NCBI RefSeq assembly: GCF_963675165.1
Contig: NC_087388.1
Coordinates: 3,477,047 to 3,541,046, forward strand
Direction: 5' to 3'
DNA: 64,000 nucleotides
Source: Halichondria panicea
Lineage: Eukaryota; Porifera; Demospongiae; Suberitida; Halichondriidae
The notes below the pieces were generated by a model that saw nothing but the letters and a program-made list of their open reading frames with translations, was not told where the DNA came from and ran no database searches. The position numbers and the translations under genes were made by a program. Positions 56,216 to 64,000 of the stretch are shown here, piece by piece (positions within the stretch are counted from its first letter, which is position 1; every line of letters starts with the position of its first letter).

Positions 56216-57020
56216 TATATAAATTCAATATCAATCTCAAAAGTGAACATACTATGGTACAACAATAACAAAGAGGCCTCTGTACACAGGGGATGAGGTA
56301 TCCTGGGTATCTTGGATAGCAGTGACAGTGAGACCCATAGATGGTCCATGGCAGATAGCAGTAACATTCAGCCACATAACAGCCACATAATTATAATTGA
56401 ATTGCTATGACAGCACACTAAAAGTTGGGCACTAACTCAAACCTAAAGAAGTATACTGAGAAGAGCCATACACAAAGTACAGTACATCTCATACAAAAAA
56501 TTATGAATCATGCAACCTTAGACATGATTATGTACAGGCTCCCACAAGCAAACTTACATGCAATGGCACTCATAGGCACAAGCAATTGTGATCCTACAAC
56601 AAACTGGGAGTTCATAAAAAGATTAAACTTTGGGCACAGAATTACAATGCATATCACAGGTATCACAGGCAAACACAAGCCAACTAATCACACAAGCCAA
56701 CTAGCCAACTAATGACAAATTCCAACTAATGACAAATTGTGACCTAATCCTAGCTGGGGAGCATAACACAACCAACAAGCCTATTATGTTTGGAAGAAAA
56801 TGTCCTTACACAAGTAAACAGTACACTCATAAACCCAACAAGCCTTTTCTTTCCCCTGAACAATCGTACATGTACACAGTGAGCCTAATGAGTAGTGAGC
56901 CTAATTGAGAAGTGAGCCTAATTGAATTGTAACCTTGGAAGCAAGCTTTTGGCACCACTGATAATGATAATGTAAATTGTTAGCACGTATAAAGTATCAT
57001 GCCACAGGCACACACAGGGG

Positions 57021-57057
<37 letters not shown>

Positions 57058-57400
57058 TACACGCGCGTGTGCACGTGTAGCCATTGTGCACGTGTAGCCA
57101 TACACACACGTACACCCACGCGGGCACACATACAGACACTCGCGTGGGAACACATATACAGCCACAGACACACACACACACACAAACACCACTCAGTGGC
57201 CTGCCTATGGACTCCCACCATCTCAACCAATCTGTTGGCCCAAACTTTCCGGTGTCCAGCATTCTTCACAGCTGATAACTGATAACAGAATACATTGTGG
57301 ATGAGACCAACAGATAGCTAAGCAAATCAATGATAACCCCTTTATATTGCAACACTGCTGAGCGTACGTATTTTAAACTCGGGCTTCAACACACTGCTGG
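56216..57400. repeat. Spacer with (CA)n microsatellite
   Basis: (CA)n at 57021-57055 and impure ACAC repeats to 57185. A plus-strand ORF at 56425-56712 has an ordinary composition but no family. Long ORFs across the CA tract are low-complexity artefacts. Confidence 0.7.
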
Positions 57401-57404
57401 AGCA

Positions 57405-58262
57405 AGTATACTTTACAAGCTACGTAGGTAAGCGTATAGTATTATCAGCTAGCTAATAATCATACGCACACAAAGCTTACCTCTAAAGTAATCTCTCGCT
57501 CTGTCCTTGGCTGGTTGACTCTTCGACTGTTCAGATAGAACTACAAGGTAGCTTGAAGAGAACTGTTACGGGGTGCTTTGCCACAATAAATTTAATATCA
57601 AACACTGTACACTACACTCTAAAAACAGGCTCTAAACTAACTCAGCTTCTACACAAGTATACTTTACACACTCATAAGCTATCTAGGCAAGTGCATAAGC
57701 ATATTAAATCAGCTCAGAGACTTATGAAGGCTTATACTAGCTACATAATGCTTGCTTGCTATATACGCACACAAAGCTTACCTCTGAAGTGCTCTGGCCC
57801 TTGGCTGGTTGACTGTTTCGTTGGAAACCAGGAGATCCTGACACAGTAAGTACTGTAGATAAGAAGTTGAATAAAGAAAACAGTCACTGTTTCCAAGTTA
57901 TCTGTTTCCAAGTTATGCATCTTTCTTTGCTAAAGGCGAATGCTGAAAAAGAGAAAATAATAAACGTTGTAGACTACACTCTAAAAACAGGCTCTAAACT
58001 AACTAAGCTACTCTTCCAGTATATTTCACACACTCAGAGGCTATCTAGGTAGGTGGACAAGCATATTAAATCAGCTCAAAGGCTCTGAACTAGGAAAATG
58101 CTGATCGCTATACACACACACAGAGCTTACTTGTGAAATGATCCTTCGCTGGGGCCTTGGCTGGTATACTCTTCCGTTCGAAACTTAGAGATCCTGGCAG
58201 AGTAACTATTCTAGACTAATTTGCAACTGCTGCTACAGGCTACGCATCTTTCTTTGCTAGGG
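57405..58262 (-). repeat. Triplicated ~350-bp exon-containing module
   Basis: Three diverged tandem units share AGGCTCTAAACTAACTCAGC, ATTAAATCAGCTCA and, on the minus strand, an exon-like block ending ...AG|GTAAGCTTTGTGTG. The middle block (about 57849-57782) reads YLLCQDLLVSNETVNQPRAR between a TCTACAG-type acceptor and the donor; the third (about 58210-58130) has the same residues with an in-frame stop; the first (about 57550-57480) is more diverged. It looks like tandem exon duplication in a gene or element that I cannot identify. Confidence 0.55.
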
Positions 58263-58599
58263 GCTAAGTAATTTAGATTTTGGTTCCACCGCGGGCGGTG
58301 GGCGGTATTACGTATGAAATCATAACCGCAGCTATTTGGTTAAGAAAGCCTTTCTCAGGTTGATTCCTAAATGCATAGAGCAAAATGTTGCTGGTCCAAA
58401 TGTTTTCTCATCACATGCTCCTCAATAAGTTGTCGCTTTTGAGTAGACTAGAGTCCAGTTTATAATGTCTTAGCTTCTCTAACTCTCTAGAAATGTCATC
58501 AACGGCACTAAAAGCAGATCCATATTATTTGCTACTACTCCACCTAGTTTCTACTCCACCTAGTTTTTTCTGGTTTTTTGTCGTACCATCGGCTTAGAA

Positions 58600-59105
58600 T
58601 TAGTTGAGTCTCCCAAAATCTCTGTTACCTTGTGGACATCACAAATTCCTCTTTTCTTATATGAGAATCTTCAGATGGATGAAAACACTTCAAAACATGT
58701 TGAATGATTTCAGTTATTTTGGAAAGCGGTACCTGCTCTGCCAATAATTCATAATATTCCTAATCTCAGGTGAGTATTTTTGATCATTCCTCAACCTGAA
58801 GATCTTCTTCCAACGAATGTTGCTTACTATTATTATGATTTTTTTTACTATATGATTTTTGATTTAGTAGTAATATAGTAATATCTAGTAATATCTCGCA
58901 ATGCAGCAATGATTGGCCTCTTAACGTTACTTTTTAATTCTGTAAATTCTGTAAATTCTGTATTCAATGTTCATAACACTTTGTCATCTTCGAAGACATA
59001 CTTCTAATTGGGTATCGTATACCATCATACCAGCGAAGAGCAGGTCTACCATCATATCTTGGTCTGCCGCCTCTTCCCTTTAGGTTAGAATGCCTTTAGG
59101 TTAGA
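58600..59105 (-). pseudogene. Exon-like fragments, unknown element protein
   Basis: Minus strand: 59095-58985 reads GRGGRPRYDGRPALRWYDGI then RYPIRSMSSKMTK; 58740-58625 reads ELLAEQVPLSKITEIIQHVL then KCFHPSEDSHIRKEEFVMS with a donor-like AG|GTAACA. Both are strongly protein-like and in order, as in an N-terminal region of a transposon protein, but I cannot name the family. Intervening sequence has stops and short duplications. Confidence 0.4.
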
Positions 59106-59559
59106 ATGTAGCCGTAACCGTAACATTGTTCTGCGATGTAGTGTTCTATAAAAACCAATTGTAGCTCTCATAGACGAAGTTCTTCAGTGACAATCAGATA
59201 TGTATCATCAGTTTCTGTACGCATGCGCATCATAATAGTAATAATTATTATAACTGTCGGGTATAGGTACAAGCATGCTGCATGCATAATATTATAGTGA
59301 TAGACTTCTATAATTATATACCTTTAGCGTTAGCTTTTCTGATGCGTGGCTCCCATACTGGTAATAGTTAACTTGGGCAGCCCTTTCACTGAAGGTGCTA
59401 CAAAACGAGATAAATAATCAAACAGACATGCCTAACAGACGCGAGACTAAACGTGACGTCACAGCTTATTTTACATTGAAAACATAGTAAAACTGCGTGC
59501 CTGTTGCCTGTTACCTGTTATCTATTTAGAGGAGGTCAAACCTGTACAAGACAAAAGTT

Positions 59560-61770
59560 AGGTCCTGAAGTTTTGTAGTGCCATGCTAGGGTTCCCACTT
59601 CAAAATACCGATTTTCAGGAGATGGTTCTTCTAGCATAGTTACCTACCTGTAGTTACCTACCTGATCTCTAGCTGAAATTTGTTCGCACTTTTTTGTAAT
59701 TCAATTCAGTTAATTAGACAAAAGATCAACCAGTGATTAAATTGTGCCAGTGATTAATCTAAGCTGACTGGTATGTTTTCTCACTGGTTAATGTATATTT
59801 AGCAACTAGGTGTCGCTTCACCGCAAGTAGTGCTCAAATTTGCATCCAAGGTTTTTCCTCACAGCATTTTTAGGCTTAGGGGGATATGATCAATTGCCAG
59901 AATTATTTTGAGTGGATCCTAGCACATTGTTTGTTTCATCTGGCTGGCTCAGCTGGCTTGTTCAAATGTTCTTTATAAAGTGCACCATTTTTGATTTGGT
60001 GTAGACAACATACATAAGTATGTAGACAACATAAGTATTGCAGTGTATTGCAGTGTACGTGTTGTGTTGTACGTGTTGTGTTGTTCGTTGTTCGTAGTGT
60101 TGTTCGTAGTGCCATCTGTATTCAATTGATATCCTGATGTGCACTCACTCAGAACTGTAGCTTTGTGTGCGTTACTAATTGTTACCAGCTCACATTTACG
60201 CATATTATAGTCAGCACATACAGTCAGCACATGACCGTTTAGGAAGCTGCAATCCGTCAACATCAATGGCAGGAAAAAAACATCTTATCACAGTCTTAAT
60301 TATATCAGCTATCTTCACTGAGGGAAAACAATTACCTTCTGGTGAATATTGGAACCCCGAACCAGCAGCGAACCAGCAGCAAGCAATGATTGCGACTAAC
60401 CTAACTCAAGTCGCAAGGTCAAACCTTGTTCAGGTGAAGAAAAACTCAGGTGAAGAAAAACTAACACCTTGCAGTGGCTTCCAGAGTGCAGTGGCTTCCA
60501 GAGAAACAGCAAAGTAAATTGCTGGATCTTGCTGTTCAGCAAAAGCCAACGGTGAATGCTGAACAAAAATAGATATAATTGAACAAAGGCACAAAGGCGG
60601 AAGGCACCAAATTTTGCTGGATATTGATGCAGAAAGTATTGCTTTGAATAAGAAGAAGAGTAAGAAGCTTTCGCTATTGAAAATACAGATTAATATCAGG
60701 AAAGAAGTATTGAGGCAAAAGTTGGGCAAGGAAACAGCGGTGTCTAAGTGAGATTTTTAACGATTTACACACAAGCTATTTGGAAAATCCTAGCTCTTTG
60801 ATTGGTAAACGTATACGCCACAAATTTGTAGTTGGTGATACGAACATTGGTGATACGAACATATACGAACATAGTAGAATGGTACCATGGTACTATAGTA
60901 ACCATGGTATATAGTAAATTACGATGCAGTTGAACAGTTGAACAGTATGATAACGAGGAAGAGTTGTGTTCATTTGATTTGATTTGGTACTAGACTTACT
61001 TAGTGGTGACTTAGAAGTACAAACTGGATATATACATGTACATAATATACATGTACATAATAATTATTATAAAGTATTTTTTTTATTGTCAACTTAATTT
61101 TGCTTGAAAGTCTTAATGTCAAACTTCAATAAAATAATAATAATGCATTAAATTGTTGTTAGTCAGCTCGATGACGAAGTGGCGTGTGATATCATATTCC
61201 GCTTTTTAAATTCTCCGAATTCCATACTGAGTCTCTTTACTTCTGCCTTCAACAGCTTGAGTTTAGCGTTACACTATCTGCAGCTGGAGGTGGTTTATTT
61301 TATGAGGTGGTTTATTTTATGAAAATATTTCCATTTTCGGGTTGCCATTTAATCAAATGGATATATAAAATCATTAATTAGGAACAATAATTAGGAACAC
61401 TTTTTTCAGCGGTGCACTTTATAAAGAAAACGGTGCTCAAAACAAAGCCAGCTAAGCCCAGCCACATGAGCTAGGCTGTGAGGAAAAACTTTGGGTGCAA
61501 ATTTGAATTTTCAGAGCTCCTTGCGGTGAAGCGGTAATTTACACACCTAGTTGCTAATATACATTAAACAGTGAGAAAACGTACCAGTCACTGAGTCCTC
61601 TTGTCATGTGTCTCTCAATTTAAAGGTTAGAATTGAATTACATCATCAAGCTGTAACAATAGTAAAAGTGCTCAAAACACGAACAAAACACGAACAAATT
61701 TCAGCTAGATATTCTTTCCAGGTAGGTAACCATGCTAGAAAACCATCTCCTGAAAATCGGTATTTTGAAG
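59560..61770. mobile_element. Large foldback (inverted-repeat) element, ~2.2 kb
   Basis: About 400-bp arms: 59595-59990 is inverted at 61405-61765. Matching landmarks include CACTTCAAAATACCG/CGGTATTTTGAAGTG, AGGAGATGGTT/AACCATCTCCT, AGCAACTAGGTGT/ACACCTAGTTGCT, GTGAGGAAAAAC and GTGCACTTTATAAAGAA. The centre has an ORF at 60266-60517 (MAGKKHLITVLIISAIFTEG) with no recognised domain and a poly-T/AT-rich segment. It is a foldback or a deleted transposon with long arms. Confidence 0.75.
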
Positions 61771-61777
61771 TGGAACG

Positions 61778-62317
61778 CTCAGGTACATTAACTGGGACTG
61801 GGACCAGCAATTATTGTTGATTCAGCGAAAACGAAGCTCTGCCCACGATTTTTACTATCAATTGTGCAGTAAAAATGGAGTTTTGCTGCTCTGTTTTGTT
61901 TTGCTGCTCTAATCTTTAGCTCAATTTCCGGAGCATAAAACCTTAGTTTAAGTGCAGTAGTTAGTTCAAAGCTATATACAGGCACTGCCTGAGACGATAC
62001 GGTATAAAGATCCCTCGAAAGACTGTATAGGAAAGAGGATATTTTGCATGTAAAGGCTTACTTTTCATTTTTCATTGATAATATTTTGCATGTAAAGGCT
62101 AATAACTTACTTTTCATTTTTCATTGATCCCACTGTTAGGCGCTAACGGTAGTGCCTGCATATAGTAACTACTGCACTAAAAAGTAAACACTTAAACTAA
62201 GGTTTTATGCTCTGGAATTTGAGCTAAAGATTAGAGCAGCAAAACTCCATTTTTACTGCACAATTGATCGTGGGCAGAGCTTCGTTTTCGCTGAATCAAC
62301 TCCTTAATGTACCTGAG
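61778..62317. mobile_element. Palindromic MITE, 540 bp
   Basis: Terminal CTCAGGTACATTAA (61778-61791) and complement TTAATGTACCTGAG (62304-62317); the arms remain complementary for about 170 bp inward (TTCAGCGAAAACGAAGCTCT, AGTAAAAATGGAGTTTTGCT, GAGCATAAAACCTTAG). The short centre contains a tandem duplication of ATATTTTGCATGTAAAGGCT. It abuts the right end of the larger foldback element. No coding capacity. Confidence 0.85.
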
Positions 62318-62764
62318 GCAGGCTGTCAAGGTAAGAACTTTAAAATGAACAGCACTTACTTTGGCTGTCAATCCTCTCTATGTCTCCTCTCTCTCCCCCT
62401 CCCTCACTCCCCCTCCCTCACGCATACAGACATCATAAAGGATACCATCTACTTGTTTTGTCTGTAAGAAGCAAAAGTGTAATCTAAACATACCTCCTTC
62501 AGTTCCCAGTGCTTAAAGGACGCAAGATTGCGTATACTTAAAGCCCATCACATTGGCTCACATTGGCAAGAATATCAAAGTGTGTCTGTTCTTGGCTTTG
62601 GCTGGGTCTGTTGGCTGGGTCTAGAAAACTACTGATTCCGATGATGTTAAACTGAATCTGATTATGATGCAGACGCAGACACAGAAGCTAGTGATATCGA
62701 AATGCCATGATTGTGTATTATTATTAATCACACTTTTTGTAATAAAAATTTTTTTTTACAACTA

Positions 62765-63059
62765 CAGTAGACTCTGAAGTACTCTGAAGTACGGCCACTC
62801 TGAAGTACGGCCACCTCGATATACCGGCCATTTGGCTTGGCTTGGCACGGACTATGCACAAAACCCACCCTGAAGAAGTACGGCCACCGTTTACCGGGCT
62901 GTTATACGTTTAGTACGGGTGTGGTTTAGCAAATAAAATTAGATTACAAGAACAGAGAACAGAATGATTCATTATCCTACATTATCCTACCGCCATTAGA
63001 TTCGAGGTAAGGTAGCCGCGGCTATCTCGCTATTCCGGCCAAGTGACCGGAGTCTACTG
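62765..63059. mobile_element. pogo/mariner-type MITE with TA duplication
   Basis: Ends CAGTAGACTC (62765) and GAGTCTACTG (ends 63059), flanked by TA (62763-62764, 63060-63061). ACGGCCA and CCGGCCA motifs recur near both ends. It has no ORF. The CAGTAGACTC end differs from that of the pogo element at 14467, so it is a separate family. Confidence 0.75.
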
Positions 63060-63339
63060 TAATAGAAGATCTATAATTATACATTAACATGGGTAACAAC
63101 ACTATAAAAAAATAAAGACTTAACGGATGAATAACGGTGAACAATTGTAGTTAACTTTTCATTTTCCCAAAAGTCAGAGTCATACTGAATTCTATTTCTT
63201 TTTTGGTAAATACATAGCACAATAATAAGCAGCATGGGTTCGTTTTAGTTCCACAGTGTGGTTGTAGTTTGCAACAGAAATCAGTTTCTTGTGACGCAAC
63301 TTCAGTAGTCTGTACTTGCAACAGGTGAAGTTGTTCGCT

Positions 63340-63444
63340 GATGATATCACTATGTCCACACTTCGCTTGGTATTTCTCGAGTGCTACTGGCTCATATGTA
63401 TTTCCCCATTCTGTTGCTTTCGTAGAAAAATCTTTAGGATGCAA
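63340..63444 (-). pseudogene. Possible YqaJ-type exonuclease fragment
   Basis: Minus strand MHPKDFSTKATEWGNTYEPV then ALEKYQAKCGH. The WGN.YEP.AL..Y pattern resembles the motif around the first active-site Glu of YqaJ/lambda-exonuclease-like proteins, which are common in invertebrate elements. Downstream frames lose similarity. Short and uncertain. Confidence 0.35.
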
Positions 63445-64000
63445 AAGCTGCCTCCTAGGAGTACCACCTTGTCAGTGCTACTGCAAGGAGGGTGATCGCA
63501 AGGAGGGTGATCGCACAAGGAGGGTGATCGCAAATCAGCAGCAGTAGTAAACAACTCATTATAGCACTCATTATAGCACTCTCCTGCTGGTGACAATTAT
63601 TATTGATTAATGGGCGGGATTACGCATGTGCAACAACAAAAGTCAATTTATTATTGTTTGAACCAGCTAGCTGGCTGTGTACGTACGAGCTGTAGGATCT
63701 AGGATCAGGCGATCAGAATATTTATATTTAGGTAAGCTCACACTTGCACTGCCTGTGTTTAACCCTTAACCCCTTAACCGTCGGATTCTTAATTAACAGT
63801 GAAGTGAAATGTCTGTAAATTCTCTATCGGGTTTCCAGAGCAATAAAATGCCTAGCAACCAAGGAATAAAACATGTGTTGCCATAACAACCACGGGTTAT
63901 TACGCTCACATTTTAAATGCTCGGCCATCATAATTTTACGGGACCACTACCATTGCCATTGGAAAGCTTATGTTTTTATGTACCCAAACAGCTTACTTGA
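63445..64000. other. Terminal stretch without a recognisable gene
   Basis: AAGGAGGGTGATCGCA is repeated three times at 63485-63530. CCCTTAACCCCTTAACCGTCGG near 63765 has the look of a TTAA-type element end, but no partner lies within the window. Confidence 0.5.

Noticed and set aside
56918-57282. Cys/Val- and His/Thr-rich ORFs
   Set aside because: Read-through of a (CA)n microsatellite; no domain.
1-64000. Bacterial symbiont origin of the window
   Set aside because: Many short GT-AG introns, poly(A)-tailed retroinsertions with target duplications, and the absence of operons and ribosome-binding sites argue for a eukaryotic chromosome.
1-64000. tRNA or rRNA genes
   Set aside because: I found no segment with a convincing cloverleaf or with conserved rRNA blocks, although reading by eye could miss a single tRNA.

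Overview
This is eukaryotic DNA from a compact but transposon-choked animal genome, most likely a demosponge or another early-branching marine invertebrate. Coding stretches are split by short GT-AG introns (about 49 to 200 bases), the spacer is AT-rich, and nearly every coding block is a transposable-element protein of a kind common in sponges and cnidarians. I see no operons, Shine-Dalgarno sites, tRNA, rRNA or CRISPR, and no conserved single-copy host gene that I can name with confidence. The sponge assignment is an inference from element content and intron size, not from a marker gene.

Layout, left to right. 0.3-4.1 kb: a 37-bp minisatellite, a MITE, and a ten-exon Kolobok-like transposase on the minus strand (a deleted relative lies at 24.4-25.1 kb). 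4.2-10.7 kb: a complete ~6.5-kb DNA transposon with very long, tandemly repeated terminal inverted repeats. It carries two convergent genes, an rve-type DDE integrase/transposase and a HECT-type ubiquitin ligase with a SUMO-interaction-like motif. Each gene starts from its own copy of the same first exon, which is embedded in the inverted repeat. 10.7-14.4 kb: unrecognised exon-like ORFs. 14.5-16.8 kb: a pogo/Tigger element inserted into a minisatellite. 16.8-20.5 kb: mostly unassigned. 20.56-23.02 kb: a piggyBac element with TTAA ends.

26.2-38.6 kb: two inverted copies of one repeat enclose about 10 kb. Inside are an unrecognised gene module (27.5-30.2 kb; a spliced ~720-codon Cys-rich gene followed by a small basic-protein gene), a retroelement 3' fragment, an acidic-repeat exon, a CR1-like LINE and a CACTA-type fragment. 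One arm holds a TTAA-flanked MITE while the other arm preserves the empty site. 39.7-40.5 kb: a DIRS-like reverse transcriptase remnant. 42.47-45.64 kb: a Tc1/mariner-like element (DD34E) with a second convergent ORF; a 5'-truncated non-LTR element has jumped into its right terminal repeat, leaving a 15-bp target duplication. 46.2-49.9 kb: a nine-exon minus-strand gene of a transposon-associated family (DUF7869-like) with a zinc knuckle, near-intact except for one homopolymer frameshift. 49.97-50.13 kb: a second tiny copy of the same non-LTR element with its own 12-bp target duplication. 50-64 kb: piggyBac-type end fragments, TIR elements, two large foldback elements (one next to the other), a triplicated exon-like module, and scattered exon fragments.

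Two features run through the whole window. First, elements are nested and broken in ways that allow relative dating. Second, short (about 10-25 bp) exact tandem duplications are remarkably frequent, including inside coding exons where several destroy the frame; they are either a mutational signature of the genome or an assembly artefact.
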